Assembly (NCBI GenBank): GCA_964577305.1
Contig: CAZNYS010000003.1
Coordinates: 1-64,000, forward strand
Reading direction: 5' to 3'
DNA: 64,000 nucleotides
From: UBA9300 sp964577305
GTDB lineage: Bacteria > Bacteroidota > Bacteroidia > Bacteroidales > VadinHA17
Shown here: one piece after another, positions 8,964-17,652 of the stretch
Layout of the letters: each line of letters opens with the position of its first letter
Position numbering within the stretch: position 1 is the first letter of the stretch
The notes under the pieces: generated by a model
Databases searched by the model: none
Told to the model about the DNA's origin: nothing
What the model saw: only the letters and a program-made list of their open reading frames with translations
Translations under genes and position numbers: made by a program

Positions 8964-8977
8964 GTTTCTGTCGAAAC
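8964..8977. promoter_or_regulatory. Inverted repeat ahead of ablA, possible MarR operator
   Basis: The sequence is a perfect inverted repeat, GTTTC-tgtc-GAAAC, starting 15 bp before the ablA ATG. It abuts a -7-like box on the minus strand, so a bound regulator would cover the transcription start. The marR gene directly upstream is the natural candidate to bind it. This is inference from position. Confidence 0.4.
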
Positions 8978-8984
8978 AAAAATA
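8977..8984 (-). promoter_or_regulatory. Candidate -7 box of the ablA-ablB promoter
   Basis: The minus strand reads TATTTTTG, matching TAnnTTTG, about 28 bp before the ablA ATG. A weaker TTGG lies 19 bp further upstream. The box touches the inverted repeat at 8964-8977. Confidence 0.4.
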
Positions 8985-9048
8985 GCTATATAATGACAAA
9001 AACCCAAGTTAACATCTGCTTCATGCCTGTCTGATGACTTCAATCAAC

Positions 9049-9564
9049 CTATTCAAGATTAACATCCATAGTTATCATTGGAGATGCATCAATGTTATGT
9101 ATATCAAGAATATCAATAAGAAGCACAAGACTTTCTTCCACCTTTTTTAATTGCTGATTATCCAGTTTATCAAGTTTATTAGAAAGAAGGTCATGCATCA
9201 GCGGAGGTATTTGATTCAGTAAATTATCACCATTCGAAGTAAGAGAAATATGTACAACCCTTTTATCACCGGATTTTGGGAGCCGTGCTATCAGGCCTTT
9301 GGTCTCCAGACGTTTAATAATGCCATTTACTGTAGACTGGTTGAGATTCAGGAACCTGGCAATCTCGCCCTGGGTAGCCTGGTAGTTGGCTGATTTTTGA
9401 AGAAAGCCCAGGCAGAGTACCTGGGGAATACTGACTCCATACAGCTTTTGTATCTTTTTGGATTCGAGATTAATGGATCGTACAATCCTCCTGATCTTAA
9501 TCAGAATATCTGTTGTATCCATAATATTATATTCAGGGGAAAATGAATAATTATTACTGTACAA
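9049..9564 (-). CDS. MarR-family transcriptional regulator
   Basis: This 171-residue protein has the MarR winged-helix layout: an N-terminal dimerisation helix (TDILIKIRRIVRSINLESKKI), a recognition helix region ATQGEIARFLNLNQSTVNGIIKRLETKGLI, and the wing with DKRVVHISLTSNG, the characteristic D-x-R motif. MarR proteins bind short inverted repeats and usually respond to small ligands. It lies just upstream of ablA on the same strand with a 99-bp gap holding a promoter-like box and an inverted repeat, so the ablA-ablB genes are its likely targets. A second possible start, MDTTDIL, lies 42 bp downstream. Confidence 0.9.
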   Translation of the reverse strand: MYSNNYSFSPEYNIMDTTDILIKIRRIVRSINLESKKIQKLYGVSIPQVLCLGFLQKSANYQATQGEIARFLNLNQSTVNGIIKRLETKGLIARLPKSGDKRVVHISLTSNGDNLLNQIPPLMHDLLSNKLDKLDNQQLKKVEESLVLLIDILDIHNIDASPMITMDVNLE

Positions 9565-9570
9565 ATATAT

Positions 9571-10482
9571 TTAGTTTTTATATACTTCTTTTAATTTTTT
9601 CCGGTATGAAAATCGTATTTGCGCTATGTAAAGGCCGGTAATCATTATAATTATACCTGTAAATTTTTCAATTGTAATAATCTCACCTATTGAATAATAA
9701 GCAAATACAGCAGTTAATACAGGTATTATGTTTGCAAAAAGATTTGCCCTTGTTACTCCTATGATCCTTACTGTATAGCCAAAAAGTATGAATGCACCAC
9801 AAGAAGCAAAAATCGCAAGCTGGGCAACCGCCAGGGCAGCTTCAGGGTCAAAAACCATATCGGGTATATACCTGCCCTCGGATAACAGGAAAACAGGAAG
9901 AAATAGGATAAAGCCAATAATATTCTGAACATTAACTATATAAACAGGCCTGTAATTATTTGCCAGGCGACGAAGAATGAGTGAATACCCGGTTGCGCAT
10001 AGAACGGCACATAACATCAGGATTATTCCTCTAATATCGAAGGATAGATTGCTTTCGCCGGTAACTATGAAAATAAGTATACCTGTAAATGAGATAATCA
10101 CACCAACATAGTTTAGGCGATTCAGTTTCTCCCTGAAGAAAACCAGTGCCCCGATGGCGGTGAATACGGGTATTGTGGCTATCAGTACTGAAGCAACGGT
10201 GGAAGAAACAAGGGTTAATCCATGACTCTCAAAAATAAAGTAAAGAAAAGGCTCAAAAAGGGCGATAAAGAAGAAATAAATCCTGTCCTCTTTCCTTATT
10301 TTTTCGAATCTTTTGGTCAGGTACAGGAAAAGACTCAATACTACAATTGAGGTTGCCAGGCGAAAAAAAACAATTGTAAGAGGTCGGTAAGCCTGGTTTG
10401 CTATTTTAAACCAAACATAGGAGAAGGCAAAAAATGCCATTGAAAATACTATTGATATATATGCCTTTACCTTGTTTCCCAA
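9571..10482 (-). CDS. DMT-family transporter (EamA domains)
   Basis: This 303-residue inner-membrane protein has ten predicted helices in two repeats of the EamA domain. The first runs from AYISIVFSMAFFAFSYVWFK to FTGILIFIV, the second from IILMLCAVLCATGYSLILRR to ITGLYIAQI. Such proteins export or exchange metabolites such as amino acids, but the substrate cannot be deduced. The stop is 6 bp from the marR start, so the two may be co-transcribed. Confidence 0.9.
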   Translation of the reverse strand: MGNKVKAYISIVFSMAFFAFSYVWFKIANQAYRPLTIVFFRLATSIVVLSLFLYLTKRFEKIRKEDRIYFFFIALFEPFLYFIFESHGLTLVSSTVASVLIATIPVFTAIGALVFFREKLNRLNYVGVIISFTGILIFIVTGESNLSFDIRGIILMLCAVLCATGYSLILRRLANNYRPVYIVNVQNIIGFILFLPVFLLSEGRYIPDMVFDPEAALAVAQLAIFASCGAFILFGYTVRIIGVTRANLFANIIPVLTAVFAYYSIGEIITIEKFTGIIIMITGLYIAQIRFSYRKKLKEVYKN

Positions 10483-10526
10483 TTTATCGTTGATTTTATA
10501 AGTGGCGAAATTAGAAATTTTTTTTA

Positions 10527-10534
10527 TATATTTG
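10527..10534 (+). promoter_or_regulatory. Candidate -7 box for the etf operon
   Basis: TATATTTG matches the TAnnTTTG consensus in the 147-bp gap between the divergent DMT transporter and etfB genes. It would give a leader of about 90 nt before the etfB ATG. No strong -33 element is visible. Confidence 0.35.
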
Positions 10535-10629
10535 TTCGCTCAAAAGGTTAGATATGAGAGGGTTAATTTTTATATTTAATCGGGTAATTAGCTATAAAAC
10601 ATAACTTTAAAATCTAAAACAATCTATCG

Positions 10630-11376
10630 ATGAAAATCCTTGTGTGCATAAGCAATGTTCCTGATACAACTACTAAAGTAAAGTTCACCGACAACATAAA
10701 GCTTGACACTGCAGGAATACAGTGGGTAATAAATCCATGGGATGAGTTATGCCTTACACGTGCCCTTGAGTTAAAAGACGGTAATCCCGGTTTGATAGAA
10801 TCGGTAACTGTTGCTCATGTTGGTCCTGTTTCTTCAGAGCCAACAATACGTAAGGCCCTTGCAATTGGAGCCGACAGTGCCATAAGGGTTAATGCCGAAC
10901 CGCATGATGCGTATTTCGTTGCAGCACAATTAGCAGAGGTTATCATGGAAGATTATTTTGATGTTGTCCTGTGCGGTATTGAATCAAGCGACTTCAATGG
11001 ATCAACTGTCGGAAGCATGATTGCCGAATTTCTGCAATATTCTTCTGTATCGGCTGTATCAGGCATAAATATTGAAAATGGAGAAATAATCGTTACCCGG
11101 GAGATTGATGGTGGAAAAGAATTGCTGTCATTACCCCTGCCATTTGTTGCCATAGCTCAGAAAGGGATAACAAAAGAACCAAGGATCACCGCCATGCGAG
11201 GGATTATGATGGCCAGATCGAAACCAATCAAAATCTTTGAACCAAAGGAAGTAAAACCACTTACGGAAATTGTTTCATACGAGATGCCGTCGAAGAAAGA
11301 AGCCTGCAGGTTTATTGATGCTGATAAACCAGGCGAGCTCATTGATATTCTGCAAAATGAAGAAAAAATCATCTGA
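10630..11376 (+). CDS. etfB: Electron transfer flavoprotein, beta subunit
   Basis: This soluble subunit of the ETF heterodimer binds AMP or a flavin and accepts electrons from acyl-CoA dehydrogenases. The N terminus MKILVCISNVPDTTTKVKF and the INPWDELCLTRALELKD segment are typical. VLCGIESSDFNGSTVGSMIAEFL forms the nucleotide-binding loop, and TKEPRITAMRGIMMARSKPI closes the domain. The 248-residue length fits. It heads a five-gene operon (etfB, etfA, membrane Fe-S protein, CCG protein, acyl-CoA dehydrogenase). Sequence reading alone cannot say whether this is a simple or a bifurcating ETF. Confidence 0.95.
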   Translation: MKILVCISNVPDTTTKVKFTDNIKLDTAGIQWVINPWDELCLTRALELKDGNPGLIESVTVAHVGPVSSEPTIRKALAIGADSAIRVNAEPHDAYFVAAQLAEVIMEDYFDVVLCGIESSDFNGSTVGSMIAEFLQYSSVSAVSGINIENGEIIVTREIDGGKELLSLPLPFVAIAQKGITKEPRITAMRGIMMARSKPIKIFEPKEVKPLTEIVSYEMPSKKEACRFIDADKPGELIDILQNEEKII

Positions 11377-11398
11377 AAATTACCACATAAATAAAAAA

Positions 11399-12370
11399 AT
11401 GTCAGTATTAGTATATACAGAAAACTGGGACGGAAAATTCAAGAAATTATCATATGAACTTGTATCATATGCCTCCGGCATAGCCGGAATGCTTGACTCA
11501 TCGGTTACAGCTTTATCAATTGGTGATGTCGATACTTCTGAGCTGGAGAGCCTGGGGAAATATGGTGCCTCAAAAATTCTAAGTTTAAAGAATGTGCATT
11601 TAAAGTCCCTCGACAGCCAGGCTTATACTGTAGTAATTGGAGATATCGCAAAAGAGCTGAATGCAAAAGTTATTGTTCTGTCAAATAATAATACAGGTAA
11701 GGCCGTGGCTCCAAGATTATCGGTAAAATTAGAGGCTGGCGTTGGTGCGGGAGTAAGCAGACTGCCATCTTCTTTAGATCCTTTTATTGTATATAAAAGA
11801 GTTTATTCAGGGAATGCCTATGCAAATGTTGTAATTAAATCAGAAATAAAGATCCTGACACTTGCACAGAATTCATTTGAAATTATTGAAACAGAAAATA
11901 AGGCAGAGATAGAGAATATAAATTATGACCTTGATCCGGGACTGGTAAAGACAGAAATAAGAGATATACAGAAGCAGAGCGGCAAATTGCTACTTACAGA
12001 TGCTGAAATTGTCGTATCGGGTGGCAGGGGAATGAAATCACCGGATAACTGGGCTCCCCTGGTTGAACTGGCCGACCTTCTTGGCGGAGCAACAGCCTGC
12101 TCACGACCTGTTTCGGATGAAGGATGGAGGCCGCATGAAGAACATACCGGCCAGACAGGTAAAATAATTGCTCCAAACCTGTATATTGCTGTCGGGATAT
12201 CAGGAGCAACCCAGCATATAGCAGGTGTAAGCTCATCCAAATGCATAGTTGCCATAAACATTGATAAAGACGCACCTATTTTTGAAACAGCCAAATATGG
12301 CATAGTAGGAGATGCAATGAAAGTATTGCCGGGCATGATAGAAGCATTAAAGAATGCAAAATCAGGTTAG
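11399..12370 (+). CDS. etfA: Electron transfer flavoprotein, alpha subunit
   Basis: The alpha subunit binds the redox-active FAD. The C-terminal FAD domain is well conserved: VSGGRGMKSPDNW, ACSRPVSDEGW, HTGQTGKIIAPNLYIAVGISGATQH, and APIFETAKYGIVGD. The start at ATG 11399 gives 323 residues beginning MSVLVYTENWDGK, which is the normal EtfA start. A longer in-frame start at 11270 would overlap etfB by over 100 bp and add non-homologous residues. It follows etfB by 22 bp. Confidence 0.95.
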   Translation: MSVLVYTENWDGKFKKLSYELVSYASGIAGMLDSSVTALSIGDVDTSELESLGKYGASKILSLKNVHLKSLDSQAYTVVIGDIAKELNAKVIVLSNNNTGKAVAPRLSVKLEAGVGAGVSRLPSSLDPFIVYKRVYSGNAYANVVIKSEIKILTLAQNSFEIIETENKAEIENINYDLDPGLVKTEIRDIQKQSGKLLLTDAEIVVSGGRGMKSPDNWAPLVELADLLGGATACSRPVSDEGWRPHEEHTGQTGKIIAPNLYIAVGISGATQHIAGVSSSKCIVAINIDKDAPIFETAKYGIVGDAMKVLPGMIEALKNAKSG

Positions 12371-12392
12371 CGCCTAATACAAAATATTTAAT

Positions 12393-13715
12393 ATGCAAAA
12401 GCAGATTATTTTCGCAGTAGTGCTTCTGGTAACTCTGGGTGTTTTTTCTTTCACAACATTAAGGCTGATACGTTTCTTTAAGCTAACCAGGTCTGCTTTT
12501 CCTGTTAAGAATGCCGGAAGGAGGCTGGCGCTGACAATGAAAGTAGCCTTCGGTCAGTCAAAAATATTCAGGATGCCTGTCATCGGTTTCTTCCATGCAC
12601 TGGTTTTCTGGGGCTTCTGTGTTATCCTGATAGGAAGTATGGAAATGGTTATTGATGGACTGGCCGGGACTGAAAGAGTACTTAAATTCCTGGGCGTGGT
12701 ATATGATATAATAATTGCTTCGGGAGATATTTTTGCACTACTGGTGGCAATTTCAATACTTATCTTCCTGGCGCGCAGGTTATTTTTCCATATAAGCAGG
12801 TTCGAAGGTGTAGAGATGAAAAAATCATCACATACAGATGCCAGTATTGCGCTGACTCTTATTCTACTTCTTATGATCAGCCTGCTGGGTGTTAACAGCG
12901 CATATTATGCCCATTCAGTAAAAACAGGCCATGAAATGGCAGGAGTTTTCCCTGTCAGTTCAATTATTTCCGGATTATATGACAATACAGATCCCGGTTC
13001 AATATATACTCAGCACGAAATATTCTGGTGGTCGCATATAGTACTGATATTCATATTCGCCAATATATTGCCATATAGTAAACACTTTCATGTGTTTATG
13101 TCTGTTCCCAATGTATATCTTTCCAGGCTGAACCCGCTGGGTAAACTGGTGAATATGGATAATGTTACAAAAGAAGTCAAATTGATGCTGGACCCGGAGG
13201 CAGATTTCAGTGCTGCACCAGAAGATGCACCGGTTGAAAGATTCGGGGTTAAGGATATCGAGGATGTGACATGGAAGAACTATCTTGATTCACTCTCATG
13301 CACTCAGTGCGGGCGATGTACTGCAGCATGCCCTGCTAATATTACCGGTAAAAAACTGTCGCCCCGTAAAATCATAATGGATGTAAGGGCAAGAATGAAT
13401 GATAAGGGACCCGGGATGGTTCAGAAAGGGAAGGATTATGATGATGCAAAGAGCCTGCTCAGAGATTATATCACCGAAGAAGAGCTGTGGGCCTGCACAA
13501 CATGTAATGCCTGCGCTGAGGAATGCCCCGTTAACATAAACCATCCTGAAATAATAATAGACATGAGAAGGTACCTGGTTATGGAAGAAGGCCTTGCCCC
13601 GGGTGAAGTCAAAGCAGTATTCAATAATATTGAGAATAATGGTGCACCATGGCAATACTCAGCTGAAGACCGCATGCTGTGGGCAGAAAATATTGAAATT
13701 ACAATCAACGAATAA
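12393..13715 (+). CDS. Membrane Fe-S oxidoreductase (HdrE/NarI-like plus two 4Fe-4S motifs), ETF:quinone type
   Basis: The N-terminal 260 residues form about five to six membrane helices resembling a NarI/HdrE cytochrome b domain (FFHALVFWGFCVILIGS; HEIFWWSHIVLIFIFANI). A cytosolic segment then carries two [4Fe-4S] motifs, CTQCGRCTAACP (from C303) and CTTCNACAEECP (from C368). Proteins of this type pass electrons between ETF and menaquinone in anaerobes. Here the CCG module normally fused at the C terminus is the separate next gene, 14 bp away. The 440-residue length matches the first half of the fused form. Confidence 0.85.
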   Translation: MQKQIIFAVVLLVTLGVFSFTTLRLIRFFKLTRSAFPVKNAGRRLALTMKVAFGQSKIFRMPVIGFFHALVFWGFCVILIGSMEMVIDGLAGTERVLKFLGVVYDIIIASGDIFALLVAISILIFLARRLFFHISRFEGVEMKKSSHTDASIALTLILLLMISLLGVNSAYYAHSVKTGHEMAGVFPVSSIISGLYDNTDPGSIYTQHEIFWWSHIVLIFIFANILPYSKHFHVFMSVPNVYLSRLNPLGKLVNMDNVTKEVKLMLDPEADFSAAPEDAPVERFGVKDIEDVTWKNYLDSLSCTQCGRCTAACPANITGKKLSPRKIIMDVRARMNDKGPGMVQKGKDYDDAKSLLRDYITEEELWACTTCNACAEECPVNINHPEIIIDMRRYLVMEEGLAPGEVKAVFNNIENNGAPWQYSAEDRMLWAENIEITINE

Positions 13716-13729
13716 GAATAATTCCTTCT

Positions 13730-14524
13730 ATGCAGACAAAAAAGATTCAGGTTCCTGTTATGGCAGACCTGCACAGCAGGGGAGAAAAAGCGGAATATCT
13801 ATTCTGGGTCGGTTGCGCAGGCGCTTTCGACGACAGGTATAAAAAGGTTGCCGCTGCTTTTGCAAAAATACTGACATACCTTAATGTCAGTTATGCAGTG
13901 CTTGGAAAGGAAGAAACATGTACGGGCGATCCGGCAAGAAGAGCAGGGAATGAAATGGTATACCAGATGCAGGCCCTGCAGAATATCGAGACTTTTAAAG
14001 CTTATGATATAAAAAAAGTAATAACCATTTGTCCCCATTGTTATAATATCTTTAAGAATGAATATCCTGATCTCGGGGCTGACTTTGAAGTTATCAGTTA
14101 TGTGAGTTTCCTGGTAAATATGCTCAGGTCAGGCAAACTTGAAATTGACGATAGTGTTTTACATGATAAAATAATTACATATCATGACCCCTGCTATCTT
14201 GGACGGGCAAATAATATTTATGATGAGCCAAGAACCTTGCTTAACAGCATAAGCCCCGGCTTGCGTGAAATGAAGCGTAATAAAAGTTTTGCCCTGTGCT
14301 GCGGTGCCGGGGGAGCTCAAATGTTTAAGGAGGCAGAGAAAGGTAATAAGGAGGTATTCATTGAAAGAACCGAAGATGCTCTTGAAACCGGAGCAGAAAT
14401 TATTGCAACAGCCTGCCCATTCTGTATGACAATGCTTACAGATGGGTTAAAATATAAAAACAGGGAAGAAGAGATAAAAAATCTTGATATCGCTGAATTA
14501 ATTGTTAAGGCTATGAAAATATAG
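13730..14524 (+). CDS. CCG-domain Fe-S protein (HdrB/HdrD-like), partner of the membrane subunit
   Basis: This 264-residue soluble protein has two cysteine-rich CCG modules. The first has WVGCAGAFDDR, EETCTGDPARR and CPHCYNIF. The second has HDPCYLGR, CCGAGGAQMF and CPFCMTML. These cysteines can hold a non-cubane or 4Fe-4S cluster, as in heterodisulfide reductase and GlcF. With the upstream gene it rebuilds the full ETF:quinone oxidoreductase, here split in two. The next gene, 27 bp on, is the acyl-CoA dehydrogenase that would feed ETF. Confidence 0.87.
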   Translation: MQTKKIQVPVMADLHSRGEKAEYLFWVGCAGAFDDRYKKVAAAFAKILTYLNVSYAVLGKEETCTGDPARRAGNEMVYQMQALQNIETFKAYDIKKVITICPHCYNIFKNEYPDLGADFEVISYVSFLVNMLRSGKLEIDDSVLHDKIITYHDPCYLGRANNIYDEPRTLLNSISPGLREMKRNKSFALCCGAGGAQMFKEAEKGNKEVFIERTEDALETGAEIIATACPFCMTMLTDGLKYKNREEEIKNLDIAELIVKAMKI

Positions 14525-14551
14525 ATTATAAATCAAAATAAACCAATTGAA

Positions 14552-16330
14552 ATGGAAAACATGGAACTCCTGAAAAGCGGCGAATTCCTGATACGGGATA
14601 CCAGCCATCAGAATATATTTATACCTGAGGAATTCGACGAAGAACAGCAAATGATAGCCCAAACCTGCAAAGATTTTATTAAGTCAGAAGTTTATCCCCG
14701 TCTGGAAGACCTAGACAAAGGTAACCGTGAATTGATGAAAGAAATAGTGAAAAAATCCGCAGATCTTGGTTTGATGGGGATATCCGTTAATGAAGAATAC
14801 GGGGGCTTCGGACAATCTTTCGTTACCCAGATGCTCACTGCCGAAACTTTAGGAGCAGCTTATTCCTTCTCGGTAGCCTTTATGGCCCATTCCGGAATAG
14901 GAACATTGCCAATATTATACTATGGTAATGAAGACCAGAGACAACGGTATGTAACAAAACTGGTGACGGGAGAATTAATAGGTTCTTATTGCTTAACAGA
15001 GCCCGGGGCAGGGAGTGATCCCAATGCGGGTAAAACAAATGCCGTACCTTCGGAAGATGGCAGTCATTATATACTTAACGGGCAAAAGATGTGGGCCACC
15101 AATGCCGGATTTGCGGATACCCAAACAGTATTTGCCAAAATTGAAAATGACAGGGTATTGAGTGCATTCATTGTCGATTCCGCCAGTGAAGGAGTAGTGG
15201 TTGGTCCTGATGAGCATAAAATGGGAATAAAAGGATCATCAACCGCACAGATATATTATAATGATGTGAAAGTACCTTCATCCAACCTGCTTGGTAAAAG
15301 AGGCGAGGGCTTTAGAATCGCTCTTAATATACTGCATATGGGCAGGATAAAACTCGGTGCAAGCGTCCTGGGGGCTTCCAAGAAAGCTATTACTGATTCA
15401 GTGCAATATGCTAATGAAAGAAAACAATTCAGGACCCTGATAGCAAATTTTGGAGCTATTAAGCATAAACTGGCTGAAATGGTGATCAAAACATTTGCTG
15501 CCGAGTCGGCTGTGTACAGGGTGAGTAAGGATGTTGATGTGCTGATTGAAAAATACAAATCTGAAGGCCATGATAAGGGGCGCGCTACAATTGATGCAAT
15601 TGCTCATTATGCAGTTGAAGCTGCAATATTGAAGGTTTACGGTTCTGAAATGCTCGATTATGTGGTCGATGAAGCGGTCCAGATTCATGGTGGCATGGGA
15701 TATTCAGCTGAAATGGATGTTGAGAGAGGATACCGTGACTCAAGGATAAATAGAATATTTGAGGGAACAAATGAGATTAACCGCATTTTGTTGGTTGATA
15801 CTGTTATGAAAAGAGCATTGAGAGGTGATTATGACCTTTTTGACCAAGCAGCAAAACTTGCTGAAGATCTTTCAGGTATTGAAATATATAAAATGAATGC
15901 TTCAGATGGTTATTTTACTGTCAAATCAGGCTATATAAGTAATATGAAAAAAATTGCCCTGCTTTTAATTGATGCTGCAACAAGGACTTATGAACGAAAC
16001 CTTGTGCATGAACAGGAAATCCTGAATAATATTTCTGATATAATAATGGAGATTTATATCGCTGAATCACTTGCACTGAGGGTAAATAAGATAGAAAATA
16101 TTAAAGGTGAGACAGGTATTTACAGGGATATTCTTGATGTGTACGTGTATGACTCTGCTCAAAAAATACGTAAATCGGCTCTCGATGCAGTCTATTCTAT
16201 TGATGATGAAAACACCATTGACCTGTTTAAAGCAATCTCTGAGCTTTCTGAAACTGCAGGTGTTAATGTCAAGGAAGCACGCAGGCGAATAGCAGATAAA
16301 TTAATTGAAGATAATACTTACAAATTCTGA
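14552..16330 (+). CDS. Acyl-CoA dehydrogenase (long form)
   Basis: This flavoenzyme oxidises acyl-CoA to enoyl-CoA and donates electrons to ETF. Substrate and FAD motifs are present: CLTEPGAGSDPNAGKTNA, GQKMWATNAGFAD, and IHGGMGYSAEMDVERGYRDSRINRIFEGTNEI, with the catalytic Glu at about residue 404. At 592 residues it is longer than the 380-residue core, with a C-terminal extension of about 170 residues typical of VLCAD/AcdA-like enzymes in Bacteroidota. It is last in the etf operon and ends 10 bp from the converging amidohydrolase gene. Chain-length preference is unknown. Confidence 0.95.
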   Translation: MENMELLKSGEFLIRDTSHQNIFIPEEFDEEQQMIAQTCKDFIKSEVYPRLEDLDKGNRELMKEIVKKSADLGLMGISVNEEYGGFGQSFVTQMLTAETLGAAYSFSVAFMAHSGIGTLPILYYGNEDQRQRYVTKLVTGELIGSYCLTEPGAGSDPNAGKTNAVPSEDGSHYILNGQKMWATNAGFADTQTVFAKIENDRVLSAFIVDSASEGVVVGPDEHKMGIKGSSTAQIYYNDVKVPSSNLLGKRGEGFRIALNILHMGRIKLGASVLGASKKAITDSVQYANERKQFRTLIANFGAIKHKLAEMVIKTFAAESAVYRVSKDVDVLIEKYKSEGHDKGRATIDAIAHYAVEAAILKVYGSEMLDYVVDEAVQIHGGMGYSAEMDVERGYRDSRINRIFEGTNEINRILLVDTVMKRALRGDYDLFDQAAKLAEDLSGIEIYKMNASDGYFTVKSGYISNMKKIALLLIDAATRTYERNLVHEQEILNNISDIIMEIYIAESLALRVNKIENIKGETGIYRDILDVYVYDSAQKIRKSALDAVYSIDDENTIDLFKAISELSETAGVNVKEARRRIADKLIEDNTYKF

Positions 16331-16340
16331 ACTTACGGTT

Positions 16341-17273
16341 TTACTTATTTACAATCAATGGAAACCTGTCAAGGTTGTTAAAATAATGAATCTTAAGGTA
16401 TTTGAGAATAATATCAGATACATCTTCAGCAAACTTTTTTCTCCTTCCGGGGTCTAGCCTGAGATCAAGGTCAAGTTCTATCTGGATACCATCAACTGTC
16501 CCTCCGGCTGCTGAACTATGTCTGCCTGTATTAAATCCTCCGCTGAAGTGGGGCTCTCCCTCTTCTGGATATGGATGGTTGATGCTTGGAACAGTGACGT
16601 AACCACTTTCCTCAAGCAATGTGCCAAAACTATAAGGCCCTCTTAAAAGCTCGCTGTACGAGTAAGAGTTTATATTATCCTCAATCAAGTGTCTTATGCT
16701 GCTATATTCATAGAAGGATTCATCATTTAAGAAGTCATCATCCAATCTTAGCTCTTCAGCGGATACCATATAACCTAACTCAATTCTTCTTATATTGTGC
16801 CGGTGCCCATGCAGATCAATGTACAGACCTTTACCATACTTATCCTGTACATCTTTAACAGCACAATCGATAAAATTGTGAAACTCTGCCCAGGCCGTTT
16901 CAGATTGTTTATTACCACTGGCAGCCTCCTCTATATTGCGATTTGGATCTAATCTTGTTCTGTGCAGATGGTTTATTATAAGATAAGGGTAAAATCCGGT
17001 TTTCTGGAAGATGAAGTTACTAATGCTGGTCCCTATTTCAATGGTGAATATATCGCGATTCTTTGCACAGTTAATACAGGACCGTTCAGGAATACTATCA
17101 GGCTTCAGGTAACCGTCGTGAGGTATAGAGATTACCAGGGGCATATTGCCCTGAATGTATTCTATATACTCATTGGTCCCTTTTACAGAAACAACCGGAG
17201 CACTATCTTGCGAATATATATATGAGGAAATTAACAGTAATAAAATTATAGTACCTGATGGTTTTTTTTTCAT
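16341..17273 (-). CDS. Secreted N-formylglutamate amidohydrolase-like enzyme (no sorting domain)
   Basis: A signal peptide (GTIILLLLISSYIYS) is followed by a domain resembling the N-formylglutamate amidohydrolase family, metal-dependent hydrolases related to M14 peptidases. Likely zinc-site motifs are VISIPHDGY, LYIDLHGHRH and GGTVDGIQIELD. RTRLDPNRNIEEA is also conserved. It is a clear paralogue of the protein at 33964-35139, sharing EYI-Y, P-VISVPH-GY, IINHL-R, EE-SGY-VPS and GG-NT-RH, but it lacks the C-terminal sorting domain. At 310 residues it is probably periplasmic. It is divergent from the poly-gamma-glutamate locus. I infer cleavage of glutamyl amide bonds, perhaps in PGA. Confidence 0.8.
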   Translation of the reverse strand: MKKKPSGTIILLLLISSYIYSQDSAPVVSVKGTNEYIEYIQGNMPLVISIPHDGYLKPDSIPERSCINCAKNRDIFTIEIGTSISNFIFQKTGFYPYLIINHLHRTRLDPNRNIEEAASGNKQSETAWAEFHNFIDCAVKDVQDKYGKGLYIDLHGHRHNIRRIELGYMVSAEELRLDDDFLNDESFYEYSSIRHLIEDNINSYSYSELLRGPYSFGTLLEESGYVTVPSINHPYPEEGEPHFSGGFNTGRHSSAAGGTVDGIQIELDLDLRLDPGRRKKFAEDVSDIILKYLKIHYFNNLDRFPLIVNK

Positions 17274-17434
17274 ACAGTGGAAATTGGTTTAGGAAACAAA
17301 CAAGTAATTTATTCCTGTCCCTTTATTATCAAAAAAGAGACCAAAAGTATTATTTTATATATCTTTTTCAGATAACAAGGCACTGTATTCCTGTGCCAGA
17401 AATAATATATGCACTTGAATAATAATATATTATA

Positions 17435-17450
17435 GTCAATTCAAATTGAC
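17435..17450. promoter_or_regulatory. Perfect inverted repeat, candidate enhancer for the NtrC-type regulator
   Basis: GTCAATT-CA-AATTGAC has two perfect 7-bp arms. It lies about 155 bp upstream of the sigma-54-like promoter, a usual distance for an upstream activator site. The linked NtrC-type gene (32583-33959) is the obvious candidate binder. No binding data are available here. Confidence 0.5.
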
Positions 17451-17603
17451 ATTCTAATTATGTTTGTTGCCTGAAAGTAATAACCGTTTGCATTTTTATC
17501 TGTGCTGATTTAGCCCGAGAGAATGGGTTTAATTAGCCCTATTACCAGGATTTAACCGGCCTTATTATCTGTAAACATAAGTAAAACAATAAGATATGAT
17601 TTC

Positions 17604-17619
17604 TGGCATGGCATTTGGT
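17604..17619 (+). promoter_or_regulatory. Sigma-54-like -24/-12 promoter of the PGA operon
   Basis: TGGCATGGCATTTGGT aligns with the consensus TGGCACGnnnnTTGCW at the correct spacing. It matches TGGCA, G, TTG and the final T, with mismatches at C6 and at the -12 C. It would start transcription about 20-25 bp before the permease ATG at 17653. The mismatch at -12 is a weakness. Confidence 0.5.
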
Positions 17620-17652
17620 TTGGATGATTAACTTAAGTTATTATCTGAATAT

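Larger units (their letters stand above)
17274..17652. other. Divergent intergenic region between the amidohydrolase and the PGA operon
   Basis: The 379 bp hold no credible gene. They contain a perfect inverted repeat (17435-17450), a partly palindromic GGGTTTAATTAGCCC near 17525, and a sigma-54-like promoter at 17604. This is the expected arrangement for a promoter driven by an NtrC-type activator bound upstream. Confidence 0.6.

Noticed and set aside
11270..11398. Longer start for etfA
   Set aside because: It would overlap etfB by more than 100 bp and add residues unlike EtfA; ATG 11399 gives the normal N terminus.
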